From contig NC_089430.1 in the NCBI RefSeq assembly GCF_026210795.1, positions 5,208,001-5,272,000 of the forward strand: a stretch of 64,000 nucleotides of DNA. Direction: 5' to 3'. Below, in pieces: positions 22,560 to 35,564 of this stretch. The DNA is from Rhizophagus irregularis. Its lineage: Eukaryota; Glomeromycota; Glomeromycetes; Glomerales; Glomeraceae. Numbering within the stretch: the first letter of the stretch is position 1; each line of letters opens with the position of its first letter. Made by a program: the position numbers and the translations under genes. The notes under the pieces were generated by a model. It was not told the DNA's origin, made no database searches, and saw only the letters and a program-made list of their open reading frames with translations.

Positions 22560-22745
22560 ATTATCATCATCAAGGAATATCAATCTGTTGAGAAATACGA
22601 ATCTTTTTTAATAAACTAAAAATAATTAATATCTTATAAGTCAATATTTTTTTAAATCATGGATTATTAATTAATACCTAAACATTTCTTGCCCATTATA
22701 TTATTATATTTTCGATTGTAATCAATACGGTGTAACCTACGTAAT
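22560..22745 (-). pseudogene. Orphan 3' end of a B-type kinase gene
   Basis: Minus-strand 22675-22740 reads DYNRKYNNIMGKKCLG, a diverged version of the end of the catalytic exon (DYYEQNDNIISKELSG). Downstream, 22565-22610 reads RISQQIDIP then stop after an AAAAAAG acceptor-like site, matching the ISQQID tail specific to gene B. The catalytic domain itself is missing. It lies about 1.2 kb beyond the 3' end of gene B. Confidence 0.6.
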
Positions 22746-23939
22746 ATATTGTAAGTGCTTATTAAATCTTAATAGCCGAAGTTATTTGACTTCATACTCA
22801 ACTATAATTTGTTAGAGCTAACGTGCTTTAGATTCTCCAATAGACTTATACAAATCGAATACTGTTGGGTTCGTAATGCACTTCCTAATTAACTGAAAAA
22901 GAAGTCATTTATTTCTTTGAAAGAACAGAGAGTGAATGATCACTAAGAATAAGAAGAACTGTCATGAATGACAAGAAGAAATGTAAGAAGTGATTCTTCA
23001 ACAAGCTGATAATATACTATAAATTGTAGAAAAGAAAAATATTATTGAAATGAAATGGATGATTTGGTAGTAGAAGTTATTTAATTTGGTACTCAACTAT
23101 TATTTGTTAGAGTGAAACCATCCGTAAGTTATTTTTTTATTTAAATCATTATTTTATTTCAAAGAATTGAAGAAAAATTGTATTTAATTAATACATTTAG
23201 TTTTTTCCAAAATAAATGATTTTTATGTTTCTTCAACGTATTTAAATAAGCTTTCATTACTATGTCATATTAAATACATTTTGACTAGACGTAACCAAAA
23301 TTATAAATTATGGTCAAATAATAAACTAATATAATTTATGAGTTTAACTATATAAATTATCTAACTAAATATACGAGTATGAGCACAGTTACATAAATTT
23401 AACAATTACTAGCAAAAGTAAATTTGAATGGGTTTGAAAATTCACTTCTAGCTATTTGTCTTTTCTATTTTACAAACTATAGTAAACTAAATAAAAATTT
23501 TCAGTTTCAAATAAACATTAAAACAATAAAAAGATCCTTTCGCATAAAATCTGCTAAAAGGACCATTTTTTTCTGTTGTGAAAATAAATGACTTATTTTT
23601 TCAAAATATACACTAACGGCATAAAAGGCCTTTGTAATTAAAAATTTACATATAATACAATATTTTAAATATAAAATATAAATCAATAAAAATTTATTTG
23701 TTCAATAAATATAAAAATATAAATATAATTTAAACAAAGAAATTCTATTTAATGTTTATTTTTATCCCTACTTAGTAAATAACATTCCAATTTTGATATA
23801 TTTTTAAAAAAAATTCGCAACTCAATTACAGAAAAGTAAAAGAAAAGTAATAATCTACTGAATAAGATTTTAAAAAACTAGAATGCTAGATAAATTTAAA
23901 TTTTACCACATCAATCCAATTTACAATTTAGAATCATAG
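22746..23939. other. Intergenic with a ~45-bp direct repeat
   Basis: AGAAGTTATTT-type sequence followed by TACTCAACTATnATTTGTTAGAG occurs at about 22776-22820 and again at about 23074-23118. Otherwise this is AT-rich DNA without gene features. Confidence 0.5.
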
Positions 23940-24046
23940 CTATCTATCTATTTGTGAAATATCAATTTTAGAAATATCAATTAGTTGAGAAATATCAGTT
24001 TGTTGAGAAATATCAATTTGTTGAGAAATACCAATTTGCTGTGATT
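23940..24046 (-). repeat. Terminal exon of gene B with tandem (I/T)-D-I-S-Q-(Q/L) repeats
   Basis: A phase-1 exon of 34 sense codons plus stop encodes about five imperfect copies of a six-residue unit (GISQQI, DISQQT, DISQLI, DISKI, DISQI). It corresponds in position to the mini-exon tail of genes A and C, which share the ISQL core. Here the repeat has expanded inside one exon rather than as separate exons, and the basic terminal exon is absent. Confidence 0.65.
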
Positions 24047-27000
24047 CTTTTTAATTAAATGAGATATAATTAATATTAATTTTTCAAAAATAAATAAATA
24101 AATAAATAAAATTATTAACCAATACCTGACAATTCCTTGCTTATTATATTATCATTTTGTTCATAATAATCATCAGAATTTTTTGGTTCGGGAAGATTAT
24201 TAAAATTAAGCAACCGACTTATATAAATAGCTTCTGAATGTGTTTTATATGATATACCTAAATTACTTATATTTATATTACCATTTGGCAAATCATTATT
24301 TATCTTATCTGCTTCTTTAACTTGGTTTTGAATTTCCGCTTTGCCATAAAACAGTTCAAATTTCCATTTATCTAAAATTCCTTTAATTTCAGCTGCTGTT
24401 GGTCGCTTTAATGGATTTGCATCTAAACATCTTTTAATCAAATGCACAAGTAATTGTGGTACTTTAATATTAAACCTTGGCCTAATTCCTTGGCAAATTT
24501 TGATTGCTAGGAATTCATCATGACTTATATCATGATATGGAGGTAATCCAGAAATTACTTCGTACATAATTATACCAAAACTGTAAATATCAGATGCCTT
24601 AGTATAATTTTGTCCTATTAGAATTTCAGGAGCTATATAAGGTAAAATACCATATATATTTTTCTCTGAATTTTCCGATTTATTATAATCTGCAGGTTTA
24701 CATAACCCCATATCTGTTATTACAGTTTCATCTTCAAACTTTAATATATTACCAATATGCAAATCTCGATGGATTAATTCCTCTTCATGAATATAACTAA
24801 GTTCAAATGCAATATCATATAAGTTACTAATCCTATCAATCCAAACTAGATTTTTATGATTTATATCCAAATAATTTCGTAAACTCCCGTATTCTGCATA
24901 GTCTAAAACCATAATATAATTCTTTGATTCAGGATCCTGAGTCATTCCATAAAATTTAATAGCTTTATAATTGGAATTTATTTTATGATGTAATATAGCC
25001 TGTATAAGATGCAAAATAAAATATTACGATATGAATTTAAATTTTCATTAAATAATTAATTAATTAAAATACCTCATTCATAAATTCCAATGAAATATTT
25101 TTTGAATTATTTAAACTTTTCAGTGCTACTAACATATCTTTATTATATCTTTTCCAGTCTTGATTTTCGTTATCCCATTTTTCTATAGGTCCATCAATCC
25201 ATTTTGCTTTATAAACCTTAGCAAATCCACCTTTTGCAATATATTCAATATTATTAAATCCATCATAAGGAATCCATTCTAATGCACTCGATAATTTACT
25301 AGCTGTATGTGCTAACAGCTGGGTATCTTGAATAAACTTATCAATATCATTATTACAACTAGTCCAATATTCAAAATTTCTTTGAAAATGTTGCACATTA
25401 CACATATAATTACATATTTCACAGCTATCACTTAAAATTATCATAAAATCTTTTGTTTCAGAATCTTGAGTTATTCCATAGAATTTGTAATTTTTTTTAA
25501 TCTGTAAATATATTATTAATATATCAATAAAATTAATAATTTTTATAAAATTTAAATAACAAATTAATCATTACCTCATTTATAAATTCTTTTGTTATTT
25601 GTTTTGAATTATTTAATGTTTTTAGTATTACAAACATATTTTTATTAGATCTTTTCCAATTTTGGTTTTCATTATCCCATCTTTCTATATATCCATCAAT
25701 CCAATTTGCTTTATACATTTTGCTAGATTCATCATTTGCAATAAATTTAATATTATAAAATCTACCATAGGGTATCCATTCTAATGCTTCCTCTATATTA
25801 TAATGAGCTGATAGCTGAACATCTTGAATAAATTTATCTATTTTATTATTACCACTAGTCCAGCTTTCAAAATTATGACAAAAGTGAATTGCATTACATA
25901 TTTTATTACATATATTACATCTATTACTCAAAACCATTAAATAATCATTTGTTTCTGTATCCTTAGTTATTCCATAAAATTCGTGTATTATTTTAATCTA
26001 TAAATATAATGTGTTAGAGAAAATAAATACTTATAATTGAAAAAAAGATCATCATACCTTATTTGTAAATACTAATGTAAGATGTTCTGAAACATTTAAA
26101 CTCTTCAATCTCACAATCATATTATGATCTCCTCTTTTCCAATTTTGATTTTCATTATCCCAGTATCTTATATTTCCATCAATCCAATTTGCTCTATACA
26201 CTTTGTTAAATCCATCTTTTGAAATAAATTCAATATTGTAAAATCTATCGTAAGTTATCCATTCAATTGCTTTTAATACTTCATAATTATTAGAATGCAT
26301 TGATAACTGAACATCTTGAATAAATTTATCTACAACATGATTACCACTAGTCCAATTGCTAAAATTTTGTCGAAAATGTATTGCAGCACATATATAATTA
26401 CATTTTTTACATATAATATTCAAAACAACAAAATAATTTTTTGTTCCTGGATCCTGAGTTATTCCATAACATTCATGATATATTTTAATCTACAAACGTT
26501 ACATTATATTAGTAAAAATTACAAATTTTATTGAATAATCTTACTTATTATACCTTATTTATAAATTCTGATGTAAGATTGTTTGGAGTACCTAAACTTT
26601 TCAACTTTACAAACATATTAAACATATTAGGATTGCTTCTTTCCCAATTTCGATTTACATAATTCCAACTTTGAAAATTCGATATATAACCATCAATCCA
26701 ATTTGCTCTATACACTTCACCAAAATCATCTTTTGAAATATATTTAATACCATAAAATCTATAATAAGGTATCCATTCTAATACTCCCCTCAAATCATCA
26801 TGAGCTGATAACTGAGTATCTTGAATAAATTTATCAATATCATCATTACCACTAGTCCAATCTATAAATTTCTGTTGAAAATAAATTACATTACATATTT
26901 TGTTACATTTTTTACATTTATTATTCAAAACAACAAAATAATTTTTTGTTCCTGGATCCTGAGTTATTCCATAACATTCGTGATATATTTTAATCTACAA

Positions 27001-30000
27001 ACGTAACATCATATTATTAGTAAAAATTACAAATTTAATTGAATAATCTTACTTATTATACCTTATTCATAAATTCTAATGTAAGATTGTTTGAAGTACC
27101 TAAACTTTTCAACTTCACAAACATATTATGATTATCTCTTTCCCAATTTTGATTTACACAATCCCAATATTCCATATTTCCATCAATCCAATTTGCTCTA
27201 TACATTTTACCAAACTCATCTTTTGAAATATATTTAATATCATAAAATCTATCATAAGGTATCCATTCTAATACATTATTTATTTTATAGAATGTATGTG
27301 CTGATAACTGAGTATCTTGAATAAATTTATCAATATCATCATTACCACTAGTCCAATCTATGAATATATGTTGAAAATGAATTATATTACATATATTATT
27401 ACATTTTTTACATTTATTATTCAAAACCATTATATAATTTTTTGTTTCTGGATTCTGAGTCATTCCATAAAATTTATATTCCATTTTAATCTACAAATGT
27501 AATAATATGTTAGAAAAATAAAACTTTAAAATTTTGTTGAGTAATAAACCTATTAGTATGCTACCTTATTTGCAAATTCAAATGTAAGATCATTTGGAAA
27601 ATTTAAAATTTTCAAATTCACAAACATATTAAGATTATCTCTTTTCCAATTTTGACTTACATAATCCCAATATCCCATATTTCCATCACTCCATTTTGCT
27701 CTATACACTTCACCAAACTCATCTTTTGAAATATATTTAATACCATAAAATCTATCATAAGGTATCCATTCTAATGCCATTTCTGCATTACCATGAGCTA
27801 ATAGCTGAGTATCTTGAATAAATTCATCAATATCATCATTACCACTAGTCCAATCCATAAATTTCTGTTGAAAATGAGTTGCATTACATATTTTATTGCA
27901 CTTTTTACATTTACTATTCAAAACCATCATATAATTTTTTGATTCTGGATCCTGAGTTACTCCATAAAGTTTATGGCTAAATTTAACCTACAAATCAAGC
28001 AATATATAAATAAATATTAATTCTTCAAAATTTTAATAAATAACCTATTATACCTTATTTATAAATTCTAATGTATGATTGTTCAGAGTATCTAAACTCT
28101 TCAAATTCACAAATATATTAGGATTGCCTCTTATCCAAAATTGATTTTCATTATCCCAATATTCTATATTTCCATCAATCCAATTTGCACCATACACTTT
28201 ACCAAACTCATTTTTCGCAAAATCATACAATCTATAATAAGGTATCCATTCTAATGCTTCCTCTACATTATTATGAACTGACAGCTGAATATTTTGAATA
28301 AATTTATCAATATTATCATTACCACTAGTCCAATCTATGAATATATGTTGAAATTGAATTGCATTACATATACTGTCACATTTTTTACATTTATTATTCA
28401 AAACCATCATATAATTTTTTGTTTCTGGATCCTGAGTCATTCCGTAAAATTCATATTCAATTTTAATCTAAAAATATAATAATATATTAGAAAAATAAAA
28501 TTTAAAATTTTATTGAGTAATAAGCTTATTGGTATATTATACCTTATTTGCAAATTCTAGTGTAAGACTGTTTGGAGAAATTAAACTTCTCAAATTCACA
28601 AATATATAAAAAATGTTTCTTTCCCAATTTTGATTTTCAATATCCCAATACTTTATATTTCCATCAATCCAATTTGCTCTATATACTTTACCAAACTCAT
28701 CTTTTGAAATATATTTAATATTATACAATCTATCATAAGGTATCCATTCTAATGCCATTTCTGCATTATCATGAGCTGATAGCTGAGTATCTTGAATAAA
28801 TTTATCAATATTATCATTACCACTAGTCCAATTTTCGAAATTTTGTTGAAAACGTATTGCATAACATATACAATTATTACATTTTTTACATTTATTATTC
28901 AAAACCATCATATAATTTTTTGTTTCCGGATCCTGAGTAATTCCATAAAATTTATATTCAATTTTAATCTGCAAATGTAATAATATGTTAGAAAAATAAA
29001 ATTTTAAAATTTTGTTGAGTAACAAGCTTATTGGTACTATATTATACCTTATTTGCAAATTCTAATGTAAGATTATTTGGAGTAATTAAAATTTTCAAAT
29101 TTACAAACATATTAGGATTGTTTCTTTCCCAATTTTGACTTTCATTATCCCAACTTCCATAATAATCTATATTTCCATCAACCCAATTTGCTCTATACAC
29201 TTCACCAAACTCATCTTTTGAAGTATGTTTAATATCATATAATTTATTATAAGGTATCCATTCTAATGCTTCCTCTAAATTATTATGAGCTGATAGCTGA
29301 ATATCTTGAATAAATTTATCAATATTATCATTACCACTAGTCCAATTTTTGAAACTTTGTTGAAAATGCAATACATGACATATGCGATTACATGTTTTAC
29401 ATTTATTATTCAAAACCATTATATAATTTTTTGTTTCTGGATCCTGAGTCATTCCATAAAATTCATATTCAATTTTAATCTACAAATGTAATCATAGGTC
29501 AGAAAAATAAAATTTTAAAATTTTGTTGTGTAATAAGCTTATTAGTATACTACCTTATTTGCAAGTTCAAAAAATGTAAGGTCATTTGGAGTATTTAAAC
29601 TTTTCAAATTCACAAACATACCAAGATTGTATCTTTTCCAATTTTGATTCACATAATCCCAACTTCGAAAATTTGATATATAACCATCAATCCAATTTGC
29701 TCTATACATTTCACCAAACTCATCTTTTGAAATATATTTAATATCATAAAATCTATCATAAGGTATCCATTCTAAAACTCCCCTCAAATCATTATGAGCT
29801 GATAACTGAGTATCTTGAATAAATTTATCAATATCATCATTACCACTAGTCCAATCTATAAATTTCTGTTGAAAATAAATTACATTACATATTTTGTTAC
29901 ATTTTTTACATTTATTATTCAAAACCATCATATAATTTTTTGTTTCTGGATCCTGAGTCATTCCATAAAATTCATGTTTAACACTGATCTACAAATGTAC

Positions 30001-32470
30001 AATATATTAAAAAAAATAAAGTATTTAAAATTATTAATTAAACTTATCATACCTTAGTTACAAGTTCAAAAGTAAGATCATTTGGAGCATTTAATCTTTT
30101 CAAATTCACAAACATATTAGGATTGCTTCTTTCCCAATTTCGATTTACATAATTCCAACTTCGAAAATTCGATATATAACCATCAATCCAATTTGCTCTA
30201 TACACTTCACCAAACTCATCTTTTGAAATGTATTTAATACCATAAAATCTATCATAAGGTATCCATTCTAATACTCCCTTCAATTCATAATGAGATAATA
30301 ACTGGGTATCTTGAATAAATTTATCAATATCATGATTGCTGCTAGTCCATTCATTGAATTTATGTTGAAAATGAATTACATAACATATACTGTCACATTT
30401 TTTACATCTATTATTCAAAACCATCATGTAATTTTTTGTTTCTGGATCCTGAGTTATTCCATAAAATTCATATTCAATTTTAATCTACAAATGTAATAAT
30501 ATGTTAGAAAAACAAAATTTTAAAAGTTGGTTGAGTAATAAGCTTATTAGTATGCTACCTTATTTGCATGTTCAAATGTAAGGTCATTTGGAAAATTTAA
30601 ACTTTTCAAATTCACAAACATATTAAGTTTATCATTTTTCCAATTGTGATTTACATGATTCCAATATCTCAGATTTCCATCAATCCAGTTTGCTCTATAC
30701 ATTTCACTAAACTCATCTTTTGAAATATATTTAATATCATAAAATCTATCATAAGGTATCCATTCTAATACTTCCCTCAAATCATCATGAGCTGATAACT
30801 GAGTATCTCGAATAAATTTATCAATATCATCATTTCCACTAGTCCAATCTATAAATTTCTGTTGAAAATGACACATTTTATTGCACTTTTTACATTTATT
30901 ATTCAAAACCATCATATAATTTTTTGTATCTGGATCCTGAGTCATTCCATAAAATTTATATTCAATTTTAATCTACAAATAAATGTAATAATATGTTAGA
31001 AAAATAAAATTTTAAAAGTTTGGTGAGTAATAAGTTCATTGGTATATTACTTTATTTGCAAGTTCAAATGTAAGATCATTTGGAGAATTTAAACTCTTCA
31101 AATTTACAAACATATCAATATTGGTTCTTATCCAATTTTGATTTAAATTCCAATAACTATAATTTTTATATTCTGTAACATATTTGCTATTTATTTTTAT
31201 TTTTCCATCAATCCAATTTGCTCCATACACTTTACCAAACTTATCTTTTGTAATGCATTCAATATTATGCAGTCTATCATAAGGTATCCATTCTAATGCT
31301 TTATTCACATCATAATGAGCTGATAGCTGAGTATTTTGAATGAATTTATCAATATTATCATTACCACTTGTCCAATCTATAAATTCCTGTTGAAAATGAA
31401 CCACATTACATATTTTGTTGCACTTTTTACATTTATTATTCAAAACTATCATATATTTTTTTTTTTCTGGATCCTGAGTTATTCCATAAAATTCATGTTC
31501 AACCCTAATCTACAAATGTACAAAATGTACAATATATTAAAAAAAAAATAAAATATTTATAATTGTTAATTAAGCTTATCATACCTTATTTGCAAATTCA
31601 AATGTAAGATCATTTGGATTATTTAAACTTTTCAAATTCACAAACATATTAGGATTGTTTCTTTCCCAATTTTGATTTACATAATTCCAACTACGAAAAT
31701 TTGATATATAACCGTTAATCCAATTTGTTCTATACACTTCACCAAACTCATCTTTTGAAATATATCTAATATCATAAAATCCATCATAAGGTATCCATTC
31801 TAATACTCCCCTTACATCATCATCATGAGCTGATAACTGAGTATCTTGAATAAATTTATCGATATCATCATTACCACTAGTCCAATCTATAAATTCCTGT
31901 TGAAAATGAATCACATTACATATTTTATTGCACTTTTTACATTTATTATTCAAAACCATCATATAATTTTTTGTTCCTGGGTCCTGAGTCATTCCATAAA
32001 ATTTGTATTCAATTTTAATCTAAAATGTAATAATATGTTAGAAAAATAAAATTTTGAAATTATGTTAAGCAATAAGCTCGTTAGTATACCTTATTTGCAA
32101 GTTCAAATGTAAGATCATTTGGATTATTTAAACTTTTCAAATTCACAAAAATATTAAAAATGTTTCTTTCCCAATTTTGATTAGCATAATTCCAATATTT
32201 TATATTTCCATCAACCCAATTTGCTCTATACACTTCACCAAACTCGTCTTTTGAAGTATATTTGATATTACAAAATCTATCATAAGGCATCCATTCCAAT
32301 GCTTTATTCATTTCATAATGAGCTGATAGCTGAGTATCTTGAATAAATTTATCAATATTATCATTACCACTAGTCCAATTTTTGAAATTTTGTTGAAAAC
32401 GTATTGCATAACATATACGATTACATTTTTTACATATTTCGTATGGCTTAACTAGCTCAAAAGAATCCAT
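23940..32470 (-). CDS. Kinase gene B: fifteen N-lobe modules plus one catalytic C-lobe (TKL family)
   Basis: Seventeen exons total 7386 nt and close to 2461 residues without a stop: 32470-32090, 32019-31585, 31509-31051, 30972-30559, 30484-30053, 29988-29554, 29479-29048, 28968-28543, 28467-28054, 27987-27565, 27490-27062, 26994-26554, 26489-26058, 25997-25575, 25501-25073, 24999-24126, 24046-23940. Modules are ~138-153 residues and joined in phase 0. The C-lobe exon keeps HRDLHIGN, TDMG, PYIAPE, DIYSFG and NPLKRP, so phosphotransfer looks possible with the final N-lobe (KGGFAKV, VALK), whose last loop glycine is Ala. The last exon encodes a hexapeptide-like ISQQID repeat. Annotation pipelines may split this locus into many short models. 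Whether all modules enter one mRNA is not known. Confidence 0.78.
25073..32470 (-). repeat. N-lobe exon array of gene B (15 modules)
   Basis: Loop/beta3 state in coding order: 32090 KDEFGEV/VNLK; 31585 same; 31051 KDKFGKV/VNLK; 30559 KDEFSEM/VNLK; 30053 KDEFGEV/VNLK; 29554 KDEFGEM/VNLK; 29048 KDEFGEV/VNLK; 28543 KDEFGKV/VNLR; 28054 KNEFGKV/VNLK; 27565 KDEFGEV/VNLK; 27062 KDEFGKM/VKLK; 26554 KDDFGEV/VKLK; 26058 KDGFNKV/VRLK; 25575 NDESSKM/VILK; 25073 KGGFAKV/VALK (numbers are exon low ends). The alanine of the usual VAIK motif is restored only in the last module. Exons starting at 26058 and 26554 share QDPGTKNYFVVL and are probably nearest duplicates. Confidence 0.85.
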
Positions 32471-32489
32471 GAGCAAAAATTTTGCAACC

Positions 32490-35400
32490 TATAAATAAAT
32501 TCAGTTTTAAGAGGATAATTAAATATAAAATGGCCAAAAAATTTTGTGCAGATTAAAAGTGAAAAAAGTATTGCTTCGTTCCAAGATTATATAAATAGAA
32601 AGCCAAACATGTAACAATCACGTGTAATGCATATCATGTGACTTACATTAAAGAAATCACGTACATCATTGTAATGCCGGCTGGATTTGTTGAATATCAA
32701 TTGAATTATGTATACGGTCTTGAAGAAAGATGTATGGAGCTGGTCCTTCACAAATTCAAGCTCTTCCACAACAAAAAATTATCGAAATAGTTCTTTAGTT
32801 TACGTATTTCCAGCGCAGTAAAAGTAAATACTATTACACAGAATTCTTGGCAAATGACGATTTGCTACTTCAATGCATAATAATTATGTGCTGCAAAGCA
32901 CAACTTTCCGGAATAAGCGCAGCAATTGCACAAGGTTACTGACTCTGTCACACTTTTCATTCGAAAAAATCATTCGTTTATTTTCGGAAGGCTGTTTTTG
33001 TACGTCAAACAATTAACTGCGGAAATGACTATTTTCGTTATATGAGTGGCGAAGTACGTTGTGATAGGATATACAAGTGTAAAGTGTAACCAATCCTTTA
33101 TCGTCAAATAAACAATCAAATATTGATATAGGACCAAAGAAATAAATTTTTAAATAACACCTATTGTATATATTTTAATACCTAGGATCTTTTTCATGAT
33201 AGATGGATACTATATAATATATTAATTATTTTATTAAGATAAAAGTCATTGTTGTTTTTCCAATTTATCCTTTTAAATTTTTCGGTAAAAAAATTGTTTA
33301 ATCGAATACCCGCGTTATTATTATTCACTTGCTTTTTTTTTACTTGAAAAAAAAATTCTTTTTTGTGTTCTTTAATAAAACCCGAAGAAAAAACCTGGTT
33401 TCGTTTATATTTTCCACTTAAGTTTAGGTCACTTTTTCTGGGTCCATGAAACCGTAGTAAAAATATTTAATAAAATAAGTAAGGTCAAAAATTTTAACGG
33501 AAATAGGCTTTTTTCTTCTTACTTATTCTTATCATGTATAAATAATCAATATTATATTTTATTTTAATTTATTTACTTCCCATGATCCCATCCAATGAAA
33601 AAAAAATCTTTTTATTTAAGTACCGTTATGTATACATACCATTTTTATATATTTATACAAGTCTTATTGTAAAGCATGTTTTTGATTAACCAAAATATCG
33701 ACATTTTTTTTTTTCTTTTCCAATGTAGTACAAGAAAATAAATAAAATAGTAGCAAGCAAAAAGGAGAAATTAATAATTGGTTTTTTTATCTCATAGAAA
33801 AAAGAGCGTTGAAAAAGGACTTTCTGAAAAAAAAAAATAGTAACAATTGTAATAGTAATAGTAAATCAATAAAATTCCTAAAAAGGGATGTAATTGATGT
33901 AGCAAAAAAAAATAAAAACTATCCGCCGAATTGCATATCATCAATGAAACATACTGTACTAACAATTATAAGTAATCATTATTATCAAAATTTATAATGA
34001 AGTTGTCAAAAGAACGATGTGGGTAAGTCAAGTGATATATATTTGTGAGACGTACGTGAGAGATTATTTCTTATTATTTATTTGGTGGAGTTATTGTTTC
34101 ACAAAAAAATTGAAAAATTCAAACGCGCGAAAGGCCGGGCGGTTTATTTTTTATTTTAAAATAGTTAATTTTATTTTTCTTTTAGAAAAAAAATTTTTTG
34201 TCAAGGATATAAAAAAAGCAAAAAGATATTCTAATATTCAATTTTTTGAAATTATGATTATATTTCTTTTTTGCGAAATCAATCAGGGACTTAGAGGTTT
34301 TTTTATTTTTCACTACAATTATATGTTTTATACTTTTAGTTTTACGTGTCTCTACCTTTCATTTTTAAAATAAATAAAGTGTATTTTTCCCACAAAAAAA
34401 GAAGAAATTTTGTTTACATTGATTGTCTTTCCTTTTTATTATTATTATTACTATCACTTATTATTATTTTTTAATCTTATTATTATTCATTCATTGGAAA
34501 TAATAATAAAAACAATAATAAAAATAACATTTGATAAATATCATTAGGAAACTTAATATCAACTAACATGAGGAAATCTTAAAATCAAGCGGTCTTTTTT
34601 TTATGAATGACAAATCTTTTAAAAATTTTGTGGTTTAGTTAAGTTAATTTTCGGTGAGAATCGGTTTGCTTTAGTTCGTTTTGGATTATCGAATTTATTT
34701 TGATCTTTTTTTTTTTGATATAAAAAAGAAAATTTTCTTCTTGCATCAGAATTGCCAAAAAATTCAATAGACCAGAGTTTTTAACTTAATTTGTTTTTGT
34801 TCGATAAAAATGATGATAAAGTACATTTTTTATTTTAAAGTTTCGTAATGCGCTTTTAATCATGATAAAGTAACTACGCTAGAAGTCACTGTTTTACAAC
34901 CTGGACCGGTACTATATCAATTTTGTATAAAAACAAAAAAATCGGCCAGCTTAATTTCGGCCAAAATTAAGTCGATTTTGGCCAGAATTACGAAAATCAG
35001 GGTTTAACGAAAAATCATGCGCCGGCCTGGACGAATTTTGAAAGAAAATTTCCGGCCCAAACCGGATCCGGGCCGGGTTTCCGGGTCCCGGGTCCCGTAT
35101 GCAGGCTTCTACCAATCGACCAATTGTTAATCAAATCATGAGAACGTGATTAGCAGTAATTGATTTGAAAAATTTCCATGCGGAAAACAAAAAAGAGATT
35201 GTAAATATTCCTATATTTTCTATTAAAAAAAAAAATTATTGAATTTCTTCATGTAATAACGATAAAATGATTTATTATTTTTTTTAAAAAAAAGGATAAA
35301 AAAAAAATTCGTACAATTTTTTAAGAAATATGTAAAAAAGAATCCAATGAATAATAATAAAATAGTATAAAAAGAAAAACAAATAAGAAAAAATTCCTAT

Positions 35401-35545
35401 ATAAAAGTGCAAAGATCACCAAATTAAAGAAAAGGACGATAAAAAAAAATACATACTGTATGTGTATAAATTAATTGCCTATTATTTTGAACCTCCAAAC
35501 AATGCAATCCTCTCCGCATTATATTTTGTATAAAAAATATAATAG
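32490..35545 (-). repeat. 5' flank of gene B, homologous to the flank of gene C
   Basis: Collinear with about 45990-49670. Shared blocks run from TATAAATAGAAAGCCAAACA and GTGACTT...CACGTACATCATTG near the start, through GTGGGTAAGTCAAGTGATAT and GAGACGTACGTGAGAGAT, to TTTTGAACCTCCAAA and AATGCAATCC at the far end. Short ORFs here are not conserved in frame. A ~230-bp GC-rich segment at about 34885-35118 (CCGGATCCGGGCCGGGTTTC) is absent from the C copy and bounded by TAGAAG...CTTCTA, so it is probably an inserted element. CACGTG lies at 32619-32624. Confidence 0.75.
32619..32624. promoter_or_regulatory. CACGTG element upstream of gene B
   Basis: E-box-like hexamer 149 bp upstream of the gene B start, embedded in a block conserved with gene C (AATCACGTGTAATG), with CACGTA about 35 bp further upstream on the coding strand. 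Function is inferred only from conservation and position. Confidence 0.4.
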
Positions 35546-35564
35546 TAAAATATTATTTATGCAA

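Noticed and set aside
26316-31551. Series of ~61-codon plus-strand ORFs beginning MNKFINIIITTSP, one per module
   Set aside because: They are the antisense of the conserved DIDKFIQ/WTSGN/CKKC block of each minus-strand kinase module. Their conservation is explained by the sense coding, and no plus-strand start context accompanies them.
25073-32470. CRISPR-like interpretation of the regular ~500-bp repeats
   Set aside because: Repeats are 10-fold too long, diverged, coding and intron-containing in a eukaryotic context; they are exon duplications.
34017-34373. 118-codon plus-strand ORF starting MWVSQVIYIC in the B flank
   Set aside because: The homologous sequence in the C flank (48080-48500) does not preserve the frame, so it is not a conserved gene.
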